From Siphonodentalium dalli (lineage: Eukaryota > Mollusca > Scaphopoda > Gadilida > Siphonodentaliidae): DNA of 64,000 nt. The notes beneath the pieces were generated by a model. The model was not told where the DNA came from and did not search any database. It worked only from the letters and a program-made list of their open reading frames with translations. The translations under genes were made by a program, and so were the position numbers. This document shows, piece by piece, positions 20,430 to 29,300 of this stretch (positions are counted from its first letter, which is position 1; the number at the start of each line of letters is the position of its first letter). The stretch spans positions 66,639,031 through 66,703,030 of the forward strand of contig CP136065.1 of the NCBI GenBank assembly GCA_032622095.1, written 5' to 3'.

Positions 20430-20885
20430 AATCGGTGACCAAGCCTGCAAATAGCGTGTATGTCATTTGCAGAATGAGGTCCCCAGAGGGTGAATTTAGT
20501 GACGCTACCCCGCACTAGCATCACCAAATTCACCCTCTGGGAACCTCATTCTGCTTAGGCCCTTAACTGCTATGGTAGACCTTGGATCAGACTGAAGTTC
20601 CCAATTTGAAGTAGGTGATGGGCACCTCGATTATGCATTTTATCTTCCGCAAATTAGGGGAAATAGAAACTTCCCAGAAGGGAAAACGTAACTAAAAACA
20701 ATGTTAATTTGAGACTATAGACACTTCCCATAAGATAAGGCCAAATAAAAGCAGAATGAGGTCTCCAGAGAGTGAATTTGGTGATGCTAGCCCACTGCGG
20801 GATAGCAACACTAAATTTACCCTCTGCGGACCTCATTCTGCAAATGACAGACACACTATTTTGCAGGCTTGTCAGTGACCATCAG
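20430..20885. mobile_element. MITE family B, full composite copy
   Basis: The outer ends GGTGACCAAGCCTGCAAATA / TATTTTGCAGGCTTGTCAGTG are inverted. A left hairpin (20470-20553) with a short loop, the conserved middle segment (GGGCACCTCGATTATGCATT) and a right hairpin (20752-20845) are present. It starts about 20 nt after the exon-7 donor. Confidence 0.85.
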
Positions 20886-21084
20886 CAGACAACACTAGTC
20901 AGATTAGAACCAGACGATCTTACACAAACCAGTATTACAACAACAGTAAAGACCCCCATCCGGGCTTGTCCAGATAACTTGAGAAATATTTGACAGAATG
21001 TTATGAAACTTGGTTTGTGGTCTTATGAGCAAGTCATGGTCAACTCCTCCCTGCCACCTTCGTTGGGAGACATTTTGGTCAGCG

Positions 21085-21337
21085 GCCTTTTATATATTTT
21101 AGGTGTGATAACCCGGCCTTTTATATATTTTAGGTGTGATAACCAATCCTTCGTCCTGTATCCAGTCTGTTTCATACAGTATGTTCGTTAATTAATTTTA
21201 GGTGTTATAACTAATCCTTCATTCGGCATCCAGTCTGTTTCATCCAGTATGTTGGTTAATTTATTTTAGGTGTGATAACCAATCCTTTGTCCGGCATCTA
21301 GTCTGTTTCATTCAGTATGCTCGTTAATTTATTGTAG
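21085..21337 (+). repeat. 68-bp tandem array of duplicated splice acceptors
   Basis: TTTTAG|GTGTGATAAC occurs with AG ends at 21102, 21133, 21201, 21269 and 21337. The last four are exactly 68 bp apart and the first is truncated to a 31-bp spacing. Each unit holds intronic TCGTTAATTTATTTTAG plus the exon start GTGTGATAACCAATCC and AGTCTGTTTCATCCAGTATG. The extra copies carry stops in the phase-1 frame (for example ATCTAG at 21297-21302), so only the last acceptor reads through. Confidence 0.95.
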
Positions 21338-21498
21338 GTGTGATAACGAATCCATCGTCGGGCATCCAGTCTGTTTCATCCAGTATGCTGACCCTTCCTC
21401 TGAATATCGCTGGTGGTTTGACACAGTTTGTACCCGCCTCTTTGAAGACAGATTCGTCATCCGGACTGGGACGCACAGCACAGGTGCCACTGCTTCAG
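21338..21498 (+). CDS. Exon 8 of the Q-rich protein gene
   Basis: The acceptor is ATTTATTGTAG and the donor CTTCAG|GTATAT. The exon enters in phase 1 and leaves in phase 0. Product: (G)VITNPSSGIQSVSSSMLTLP, LNIAGGLTQFVPASLK, TDSSSGLGRTAQVPLLQ. It is serine-rich with short hydrophobic stretches and no recognisable domain. The acceptor is the innermost of five tandem copies. Joining in phase 0 to exon 9 (IPGQPSML...) preserves the frame. Confidence 0.75.
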
Positions 21499-21654
21499 GT
21501 ATATCCATTTAATTGTGAAATAGAGAGTAGGTGTTTCCAGACACATTATGTTAAAGTTGGATAATCCACTCCGTGACCTCCAGCTTCTTTAACCTTTCCA
21601 TACTGAATAGATTCTCCTATTCAGTTATAAAATTATTTATTAATTAGCTATAGG

Positions 21655-21785
21655 TTATCGGCCGCAATAAGTAGAACGCTGCCCACGTCATAAGTAACAA
21701 AAAGTCGGCCAATAAGTAGAAAACGCGGCCAATAAGTAACAAAAAGTCGGCCAATAAGTAGAAAATGCTGCCAATAAGTCAAGGT
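21655..21785 (+). repeat. Short ~30-bp tandem repeat
   Basis: Four to five copies of a (C)GGCCAATAAGTAG/AACAAAAAGT unit occur in the intron after exon 8. Confidence 0.7.
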
Positions 21786-22121
21786 AACGTAAATGACATC
21801 ATACATAATTCGCTCGATCGGCAAAGAATATTGGGTCGACGGAAGATAGATTGCAGCAGTTGATTTCCGATGAATTACGGACAATCACTGTTTTTGGGAG
21901 TAAATATACATGTATGTGGATGAACTACATGTATCCTTATCAATACTATTCCCAGTGGAAACTGACAGTACTGTGAAATCGCTGCAAGTTCTTCACAAAG
22001 TTCAGAAGTATAAACATTGCTGGAATAATTGTTAATTTAATAAAACACACAATGGTATATTTATGTTAATATATTCATCCTGTAAAACAATTACTGCCAT
22101 TGTTGCTAATTTTTAAAATAC

Positions 22122-22257
22122 TTATTAATTGGTTGTTTTCACATTGACCGAGTTATGAGGCTTCGGTCTGTCGTATTAGCCTTTGGCCTGTGGCCTCATG
22201 CCAATACGACGACCTCGGCCTCATAACTCGGCCAATATGGAAACAACCAATTAATAA
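22122..22257. mobile_element. Hairpin MITE
   Basis: The ends TTATTAATTGGTTGTTTTC / GAAACAACCAATTAATAA and the inner arms CCGAGTTATGAGGC / CCTCATAACTCGG and CGTATTAG / CCAATACG form one foldback. It lies 10 bp from the HINE terminus. Confidence 0.85.
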
Positions 22258-22266
22258 CATATAATA

Positions 22267-22695
22267 CTAGCCGATGAGCCCGACGTTGTCCGGGCTATTC
22301 GACCCGATAAAATTCGTATCCGGGGCAAGATACATTCACATACCAAATTTCAAGTCGATAGCTCCACCCGTTTCCGAGATCTCGTCTGCGCATGCGCGAA
22401 GCTGGAGTCGCACGGGCTCGGCGACCCGATACAATTTGTACCCGGCGCAAGATACATTCACATAGCAAATTTCAAGTCGATAGCTCCACCCGTTCCCGAG
22501 ATCTCGTCTGCGCATGCGCGAAGCGGGCGCCGCACGGGCTCGCCAATACGACAACGTTCACCGCCTGATCAAACTACACACACGTACCAAGTTTCGTCCC
22601 GATCGGTCGAGAATCGTAGATTTGTATTAATGACAAACAAACAAACAAACAAACAAACATACATACAGACAGAGGTCTTCAAAATATATATGAGA
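22267..22695 (-). mobile_element. HINE (non-autonomous Helitron-like element), copy 1
   Basis: Read on the minus strand, the 3' end has the hairpin GCCCGGACAACGTCGGGC, then TCATCGG, then CTAG next to a T, which is a Helitron-type terminus. The 5' end reads TCTCATATATATTTTGAAGA. Between them lie two core units of ~120 bp (CTCGGAAACGGGTGGAGCTA, TTGAAATTTG, ATGCGCAGACGAGAT) and a (GTTT)n tract. Other copies are at 35165-35545 and 55936-56372. Confidence 0.85.
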
Positions 22696-23091
22696 TATGC
22701 CCTTTTTTGACTACCAGTACTTGACACAGGGAATGCATAAAATTATGTAATACTATATACTATCCATAGTACACTGTGGTGTGTATATGTGGTTTATAGG
22801 TATTAAATAATTCTAGGTGGTCACTGTTGTATATGAAACCACAACAGAAATAAATAAAATAATGAATGGTCTCTTCCATTGAAAAGTTATATGAACATCA
22901 AAGGCCAAAAAAAAGAAAAAGAAGAAAGATTATTGGGCACTAATGCATTCAATAAAATGGCCTGCATGGAACGTTTTTGTTCCCGCCACAGAATCGGAAT
23001 TTTAGAATTACAAAATATGGAACCAGGTTTGACATGGCTCAGCCTCAAGATGTCGATTCTAATGTCAGCTCATTATACATTTCAATTTCAG
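22696..23091. other. Intron leading to exon 9
   Basis: This stretch contains no repeat that I recognise. The open frame at 22879-23265 runs through this intron into exon 9; its upstream part is intronic. Confidence 0.4.
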
Positions 23092-23257
23092 ATTCCTGGG
23101 CAGCCTTCAATGTTACTGAATATTCAACAGCAGAGAGGACAAATCAAACCCAACCTCTCATCAGCTGCACAGTTGGCTGTTAGCCAATCACAGTCTCTGG
23201 CACAAACAGGCACATTACAGACCACATCAAGTACACTCAATATTCCCATCACAGCAG
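23092..23257 (+). CDS. Exon 9 of the Q-rich protein gene
   Basis: The acceptor is TTCAATTTCAG and the donor ACAGCAG|GTATGT. The exon enters in phase 0 and leaves in phase 1. Product: IPGQPSMLLNIQQQRGQIKP, NLSSAAQLAVSQSQSLAQ, TGTLQTTSSTLNIPITA(G). It is rich in Gln, Ser and Thr. The last ~83 nt plus the donor are duplicated 99 bp downstream. The frame after the first donor reads GGT ATG TAA, so using the second donor would truncate the protein. Confidence 0.8.
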
Positions 23258-23372
23258 GTATGTAATCATGGCTGGCTATTAGCCAATCACAGTCTCTGTT
23301 ACAAACAGGTCCATTACAGACTACATCCAGTACACTCAATATTCCAATCGCATCTGGTATGTAATCACATCT
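23258..23372 (+). repeat. Tandem duplicate (99 bp) of the end of exon 9 and its donor
   Basis: GGCTATTAGCCAATCACAGT, CTCTGTTACAAACAGG, CCATTACAGACTACATCCAG and TACACTCAATATTCC repeat the exon end with ~10% change, followed by a second GTATGTAATCA donor at 23357. The period is 99 bp (donors 23258 and 23357). Confidence 0.95.
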
Positions 23373-23381
23373 CCAACACAA

Positions 23382-23467
23382 TTAACCCTTCAATGACAAG
23401 AGCTTCCTGAAATTTTGCAAAAACCCTGTACCAATGCATTCTCTTATATATGCGAGTCTCCCATAGG
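23382..23467. mobile_element. MITE family A, left-end fragment
   Basis: TTAACCCTTCAATGACAAGA, then CTTCCTGAAATTTTGC and CCAATGCATTCTCTTATATA. It is truncated after CCCATAGGGA. Confidence 0.75.
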
Positions 23468-23689
23468 GACATGAGACACATGTATTCAGCAGTTTCCCAG
23501 CCATTTAATACATATTATTGTATACCTCTAGTGGAAAACAAACTGTGATATTGTCGCCAAGAAAGATGACGTACATTACTTCAATGATCCACTTCGGGTG
23601 ATGTCCCGATCATTACTGATTATTCATCAGACTTTAATCACAATAAAGGTAACTACAGTATCAATGAAGGTGACAGTCATGGTTTGACA

Positions 23690-23850
23690 CAAAGGTGTAG
23701 AATAAATACAGAACACAACTTACATCATAATCTCGATTCTTTTATTGAACTCGTTACAGATGGTGCATAGTTATCCTAGCGCCATCCGCAACTCATTCGA
23801 TAAAAGATTCTCGATTAAGATGCGGGTTGTGTTCTGTCTATGTATAAGGT
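23690..23850. mobile_element. MITE family E, second copy
   Basis: The imperfect foldback has arms ATACAGAACACAACTTACAT ... ATGCGGGTTGTGTTCTGTCT, AATCTCGATTCTTTTAT / ATAAAAGATTCTCGATT and GGTGC...GCGCCATC. It has the same type of ends as 11210-11365. Confidence 0.65.
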
Positions 23851-23944
23851 AGGATACTGCTTCAACTGACCATGACCATTCATGTTAGCAAGAATAAAAT
23901 AACAAAAATAGTATTATTTATATTGGCCTAAGCTCCTCCCACTC

Positions 23945-24535
23945 GTAAATAGTGTGCCTGGCATTTGCAGAATGAGGTCCCCAGAGTGTGAATTTAGTGA
24001 TGGTATCCCACACGGTGGGCTAGCATCACCAAATCACCCTCTGAGAACCCCATTCTGCTGAGGCCTCAACTGCTATGGGAGACCTAGGATCAGATTGAAG
24101 TTCCCCAGTTGAAGTTGGTCACGTTCACCCATTAGTCACCTTGATAGTGCATTTTATCTTCTGCAATTTAGTGGATATAGAAACTGAACAGAATGGGAAA
24201 AGTAACTAAAACATTGTAAATTTGAGATTATAAATGCTTCCCAGAAGATGAAGCCTAAGCAGAATGAGGTCCCCAGAGATTGAATTTGGTGATGCTAGTT
24301 TAGTTTCTCTATATCCCCAAATTAGCAGATAACACATTGCATAATTGAGGTGCGCATAAAAATATTCACCGTCTTAGAACTTAAATCTGAATCTAGATCT
24401 TACATATCAGATGAGGCTATACATAATTGGCTCACCCGAGGATGAATTTGGTGATGCTAGCCCACTGTGTGGGGTAGCATCACTAAATTCACCCTCTGGG
24501 GACCTATATACGCAAATGTCAGACACACTATTTCC
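23945..24535. mobile_element. MITE family B, composite copy
   Basis: A left hairpin (23966-24060), middle segment, an isolated arm at 24260-24298 and a decayed right hairpin (24413-24512) are present, ending GTCAGACACACTATTTCCAG. A second set of middle-segment sequence (24300-24410) shows a partial internal duplication. Confidence 0.8.
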
Positions 24536-24540
24536 AGGCT

Positions 24541-24690
24541 TGCTCCCACTAATGAATATCCATGGAAACTTCCATTGCAGCCATGTTGAAGCAGAATGTC
24601 ACAGGCCAGTCCGTAACAAACCCAGCTCAGATACAACATGGGAACAAGATTATAATTTTTCTCCCGCCCCTTCATAAATAATGGTAGCAT
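24541..24690 (+). pseudogene. Duplicated acceptor and start of the last exon (possible alternative terminal exon)
   Basis: CTCCCACTAATGAATATCC, CCATTGCAG|CCATGTTGAAG and the next ~60 nt repeat the region 25138-25245. In phase 1 the copy reads AMLKQNVTGQSVTNPAQIQH, GNKIIIFLPPLHK and then TAA, so splicing to it would give a protein lacking the Q-rich C-terminus. The similarity continues past the exon part into the intron side (ATTTTTCTCCCGCCCC against the 25085-25125 region), which shows an originally tandem duplication, later spread to ~600 bp. Confidence 0.7.
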
Positions 24691-24699
24691 GTAGATAAA

Positions 24700-25137
24700 T
24701 AGGGGTTAGCAGCTTCTATATCTGGTGTGCCACCCCACTATATCCACCGAAATCCACTAAATGTCTGGTTTGTCATTGACCGTGACCAGATGATTATTTC
24801 CAGGCTTGTACATGTATAATAGGATTTATTAGATACCTGATCGAGGTCAGCAGAGTATAAGGGCAGGCAGGGTTTGGGGCGATTACATGCCAATGTAATC
24901 AATTATGATTACATTTACTTTTGATTTACATGATTACGATTATCATTGACCGTGACCAGATGAGTAAAAAAAAATTATATATAGGATGATCAGATAAAGT
25001 ATACAGATGATCAACAGTTGGAAATTTCATGCTTGAATCAAAAGCAGTTGGATATTACAGACTCAGAAAAGGTTGAAATTATTCTGATTTTTCTTCTCAC
25101 CCCCACCCCCCCCCCCCCCATAATGATAGAATGTAGA
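24700..25137. other. Intron between the two copies of the terminal acceptor
   Basis: This stretch contains a repeated TCATTGACCGTGACCAGATG (24773 and 24943) and a poly-C tract at 25100-25121. No exon signals fit. Confidence 0.4.
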
Positions 25138-25179
25138 ATTTCTCCTACTAATGAATATCCATGGAAACCTCCATTTCAG

Positions 25180-25475
25180 CCATGTTGAAGCAGAATGTCC
25201 CCGGCCAGTCGGTAACAAACCTAGCTCAGATACAGCATGGAAACAAGACGACGCTGACAGCGCAACAGATAATGCAGCTAGCGGGACAGCAGGCAACAGC
25301 TTTAACGCAGCAACAGCTCCAGGCATTACAGAAACAGCAATCGCAGCAAATTCAATATCATACCATACAGCAGTCACGCACCAGTGGCCACTCTACCATA
25401 CAGCAGTCACGCAGCAGTGGCCACTCGCACAGCAAATCAAAGAGCAAGAAAAAATCAAGCTCGTCAAAATCGTGA
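25180..25475 (+). CDS. Last exon of the Q-rich protein gene, with stop codon
   Basis: The acceptor is CCTCCATTTCAG; entry is in phase 1 and the TGA is at 25473-25475. Product: (A)MLKQNVPGQSVTNLAQIQHG, NKTTLTAQQIMQLAGQQATA, LTQQQLQALQKQQSQQIQY, then two tandem copies of HTIQQSR(T/S)SGHS-type sequence, and a C-terminal SHSKSKSKKKSSSSKS. It has a Gln-rich, possibly coiled-coil segment and a basic Ser/Lys tail that could serve as a nuclear localisation or RNA/DNA-contact patch (inference). The overall tail composition (Q-rich then His/Ser/Lys-rich basic end) is reminiscent of animal SPT20/SUPT20H, but I cannot show homology. Confidence 0.8.
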
Positions 25476-25503
25476 CACATTCTATGTTATTTAATTATAA
25501 ATA

Positions 25504-25712
25504 GTTTGACTCTTTCTATACTAAATACACATTTGTTGAACTTATTATCTGAACATTTCCCAGCATTAATAGAAATCCTTCTGCACTTTTATCTGTATGT
25601 CTGACGTCTGATCATATATCCCAAACATCCCTCCAGATGAAGAATAGATAATTCCAAAGTGTACTTTTATGACTGATGGGAGAATCCATTTAGCATAGAA
25701 AGGGTGATGTAT
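25504..25712. mobile_element. MITE family C in the 3' flank of the gene
   Basis: The element starts GACTCTTTCTATACTAAATAC and ends TTTAGCATAGAAAGGG. The left hairpin arm is mostly lost (TGTTGAACTTATTATCTGAA survives). It begins 28 nt after the stop codon, so it probably lies in the 3' UTR. Confidence 0.8.
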
Positions 25713-25784
25713 AGCCATATGAGTCTTGATCAAGTTATAAGATGACAGGAATTGGATGATAACACTTTTATAGACTCATTGTTG

Positions 25785-25895
25785 TATAATGCACACCAGC
25801 TTTCGGCCTTCTGTGAAGCCTTTATAACATGTGTTTTATCGATTGTCATTTCACTTGATAAAGGCTTCACAGAAGGCTGATAATTGTGTGAATTA
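25785..25895. repeat. Hairpin element
   Basis: ATAATGCACACCAGCTTTC and CCTTCTGTGAAGCCTTTATA pair with ATAAAGGCTTCACAGAAGG and CTGATAATTGTGTGAATTAT around a TCGATTGTCA loop. Confidence 0.8.
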
Positions 25896-26061
25896 TCACC
25901 CATCAGTAAGCCCGGGGCCGTGAATGTTCTGACACAAATACTTTGGACTTACCTTCGCGGACTCCCACATGCAAAATCTCAATGATAACAATGATTGACG
26001 GTTTATAGAAAATCATGCCATCACGAAACATGCAGCTGCCATTACGAAGAGTGATCAAGAC

Positions 26062-27156
26062 CAGGGTTCGCGCTGGCCCAAAATTCCCAGGTGCCAACGC
26101 TGTTGCCAATTGCATTATTTTTAGAGCCACTTTATGCTTTCTGTTGCCACTTTTTTCCGACCAATATTTTTTGGTGCCACTTTTGAATTTGGTTCAACAA
26201 ACAAGCTAATTACCTATTATATGTATATATTTATTTATTTACTCCCCGTTGTACATAGCGTGATATTTAAATCTAATTTGAATCATAGTACACATACCTT
26301 TGGTTAGCTCGTGTTTTCAGAATAATAGCTTTCTTCATGATACTACAACCAGATACAAACATGTTGTTAACATTCGCAGCATGGCATGTAGAACAGAACA
26401 TAACATTGTTTCTCCATCGAATTATAGCCATTCGCGAGATATTTTCCACTCATTTCGCAATTTTCGTTTTGGCGAACTTGCAACTTTTTGTGGCGTTCTC
26501 GTGACATTGGACACTAGTATGTTGCTCGGTTTAGGTGGTGTAGCACACGTCGATGTTAAATCAACCACTGTATTTGGACTATCGGTAATGTCTGAATGTC
26601 CGAAGAAATCAGTAATTTTCTTCATTTTAGAAGGATGTTGCGTGTCTGATGCATTGCTGCTGAAATCTAACTTGCGCTTACAATTCATATTTGCCGTATG
26701 TCACAATTTGTGAAAGCTGAGTTACGAATGACATATTTATGATAATTTATCTAACACCTACTATCAATACACAGCTTCCTAACGATGTAGACTTCAGGAA
26801 GACCTTTGTTTGGCTAATGTTTGTCAAATTGGAGTCAATAGCCGTACTTAGTGTTAGTATCGAGTAGAAATTCGAAACTCTTTCACCACAGCGATAAAAT
26901 AAGTCGATCTGACATAAGCCGCGAATCTATTATACGCTTTCAATTAGAACCCAATTAGCTATGTCGCGACCGGATATCGATGTGTGTTTTGTTTCCGACC
27001 GATTGACTGCAAGCTTTATTATATGCCCGATGGGTACCAATTGCCAAATGCCAAAAAGCTAGGTGCCACTTTTTGTAGCCAATCGGGATTTTTTTGGAGC
27101 CATTTCATTTTATTTATAGCAATTTGCTAAATTGGCAATAGGCAGCGCGAACCCTG
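26062..27156 (-). mobile_element. hAT-superfamily deletion derivative with perfect 8-bp TSD
   Basis: The termini CAGGGTTCGCGCTG and CAGCGCGAACCCTG are perfect 14-bp inverted repeats. They are flanked on both sides by ATCAAGAC (26054-26061 and 27157-27164), the 8-bp target duplication expected of hAT elements. At 1,095 bp it keeps only the 5' part of a transposase gene on the minus strand. Subterminal sequence repeats TTGCCAATTG / CAATTGCC-type motifs at both ends. Confidence 0.9.
26300..26688 (-). pseudogene. Broken N-terminal fragment of a hAT transposase-like protein (ZNF862-type)
   Basis: On the minus strand, the open part (26422-26688) starts MNCKRKLDFSSNA, continues KMKKITDFFGHSD, and ends RKLRNEWKISREWL. 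The sequence after the stop continues the expected family pattern: FDGETM and, after a frameshift, MFCSTCHAANVNN then MFVSGCS. This resembles the N-terminal BED/TTF-like Cys-x2-Cys region of hAT proteins such as ZNF862-like ones. One in-frame stop and one frameshift disable it, and the catalytic dimerisation region is absent. It lies inside the hAT termini in the expected orientation. Confidence 0.7.
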
Positions 27157-27296
27157 ATCAAGACGCAATTAATTGATAAACAACACAACATTAACATATT
27201 TATATGAAACTATTATGCAAATGTATAAATCAAAACATAAAAATATTACTGATGCTGTAAAGAGAATAAAAATATTTAACCTGAAATGGCCAGTTA

Positions 27297-27597
27297 CATC
27301 CAGAAACCAGCCTAGAGGGCGACTTGGGAGACATCTTCTCCGTAAAATGTGCCACTTCTCCCTGTTTTGTCCTTGGTAGAAGTGACTTCTCTCTTATATA
27401 CCAGTATGTATATTTCAAAACAGCATATTTAAAGTATTTCTACTGATTATAATGGTGTACTTACTCATTATAATGGTATTATAAATGAGCTTTTGTATTC
27501 CATAATACTTATTGGATCACAGAAAGGTGAGGATAGAGAGTAAATTGAACATTAGATGTTATAACTTCTCCCTGATAACAGTCCATTTATCTCTATA
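27297..27597. mobile_element. TIR element F, reverse copy, truncated
   Basis: CAGAAACCAGCCTAGAGGG, TTGGGAGACATCTTCTCCG, TAGAAGTGACTTCTCTC and ATTATAATGGTATTATAAAT match the element at 12184-12734 in reverse without the nested MITE. It is cut by a family A fragment at 27598. Confidence 0.7.
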
Positions 27598-27679
27598 GGA
27601 GACTCGCATATATAAGAGAATGCACTTGCACATGATCTTTAATGCTGCAGCAGCGCAGCTCCCAACATGAAAGTGTTAA
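27598..27679. mobile_element. MITE family A, right-end fragment
   Basis: TAGGAGACTCGCATATATAA, GAGAATGCACTTGCACATG and the terminal GCTCCCAACATGAAAGTGTTAA. The left half is missing. Confidence 0.8.
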
Positions 27680-28094
27680 TATAATAGTTATATTTAACTA
27701 TTATTGTTATAGATGGGATATGCCAGACCTGTGTATCATGCCATTTGAAAACTCCGACATTCATTCTTCTAGATGTTATCCACATTTATGGATTTGAGTA
27801 ATTACCACTGTCTTTGTGCATTTAAAGTAAGGTTTTCCAACTCAAGACGTTTGATCATTTTATTTGATAACATGTAATTTGATATCATTTCATCATTTGA
27901 TACCATGTTATAGTATTAATCGATACCATTGCATCATTTGATACCATGTTATAGTATTAATCGATACCATTGCATCATTCGATACCACATGTTTCATTAC
28001 ATTATAATAGTATTCATACAAATTTTGAATAATGTATATGTTTTTCGTTATTTCTATGGCACCTATCATTTCAGTATTTTACTTTCATCCCACA
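27680..28094. other. 3' flank of the Q-rich gene, low-copy sequence
   Basis: AT-rich sequence with a short tandem repeat CATTGCATCATTTGATACCA (27926-27990). It could include 3' UTR or downstream sequence. I cannot place the polyadenylation site. Confidence 0.35.
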
Positions 28095-28354
28095 TTAACC
28101 CTTCCATGACTGGAGCTCCTGATATTCACAAAAAACATGTGCCAATGTATTCTCTTATATATGCGAGTTTCCCATAGGGAGCCTTGCATGTATAAGAGAA
28201 TACATTGGTCTAACAATATTTACCTTGACCTTGTAAGCCAGTGCATTCTCTTATATATGCAAGGCTCGCTATGGGAGACTTACATATATAAGAGAATGCA
28301 CTGGCCAGGATCTGTAATGTTGCAGCAGCGCAGCTCCCGTCATGAAAGGGTTAA
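28095..28354. mobile_element. MITE family A, best full-length copy
   Basis: TIRs TTAACCCTTCCATGACTGGAG / CTCCCGTCATGAAAGGGTTAA; the two hairpins lie at 28140-28209 (GCCAATGTATTCTC...) and 28236-28304 (GCCAGTGCATTCTC...). The 260-bp copy defines the family architecture. Confidence 0.9.
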
Positions 28355-28888
28355 CATATATTAAGGAGTATTCAGATGAGTATGTTGCCTTGACATATTC
28401 CGTTATCTGCATTAACCGATTCATACGGGTGCATACGTTGTGTTATAACGTAGGGCTTCTGATTAATAATTGTAGCTTTAAATAAGTTCCATATTGGAAT
28501 AAATGCAATATTGCAAATCAATCTATCTGTATTAAATTAATTGTACGATAATGTGAAATCCCAACAATCCTAACACTTTATTGACATAAATACAAGTATA
28601 TTTTCCTTTGCTTCAAAGACAGCCGTCTTCTTTTATCAATTGAAAACAAGAAATGTTATGATGTACATCATGAGGTATGCATTACTTTGTGTTGAAAAAT
28701 AGAATCTCTCCATTGCGTGTGCTAAAGGATACTATGTAACGGATGTATCGCAGCAATCTGAATGCCTTAGTGTTATTGTGTGTAATCCAAGTTCAACGCA
28801 ACAGACTTGTCTGAATGCTACATTCTCGATGTTTTGTATATATATATATATTTTGTAGAAATTTGTTAATGTATCTGGTTTTATCTGT
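28355..28888. other. Low-copy intergenic or 3' UTR sequence
   Basis: No repeat from this window is present. It has possible AATAAA signals (for example 28498-28503), but I cannot link any to a transcript. Confidence 0.3.
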
Positions 28889-29300
28889 TATTGATACTTG
28901 TATTCAGGCCTCAAAATATGATGCTGGACATGAGGTCCCCAGAGGGTGAATTTAGTGATGCTACCCCACACAGCCTCTGGGAGCCTCACCAGCTATGGAG
29001 ACCTAGACTCAGATTTAAGTTCCCAGATGGTGAATATGGTGATTTGCACCCATTGGGCACCTCGATTGTGCATTACATTTGGCATCTGCCAATTTGGGGA
29101 TACAGAGAAACTAAACTAAAAAAGAAAATCCTTTCCAAAGAAACTAAAAACTTGTTATTTTCCATAGAAGATGAGCCCTGATCAGAATGGGGTCTCCAGA
29201 GGGTGAATTTAGAGATGTTTGCCCACTGTGCAGGATAGCGTCACTATGGAGACCTCATTCTGCAAAGGTCTGGCATGTTATTTTGAAGCCTACTTGAATT
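28889..29300. mobile_element. MITE family B, composite copy with decayed hairpins
   Basis: ATGAGGTCCCCAGAGGGTGA (28930), the middle segment (GGTGAATATGGTGATTTGC, GGGCACCTCGATTGTGC) and a right hairpin (29180-29260, AGAATGGGGTCTCCAGAGGG ... GGAGACCTCATTCTGC). Confidence 0.8.

Noticed and set aside
22879-23091. Upstream part of the frame containing exon 9, starting at ATG 22879
   Set aside because: A good acceptor at 23091 and phase agreement with exon 8 show that this part is intron.
26300-26713. 137-codon plus-strand frame
   Set aside because: Antisense to the hAT transposase-like fragment, which has recognisable family features on the minus strand.
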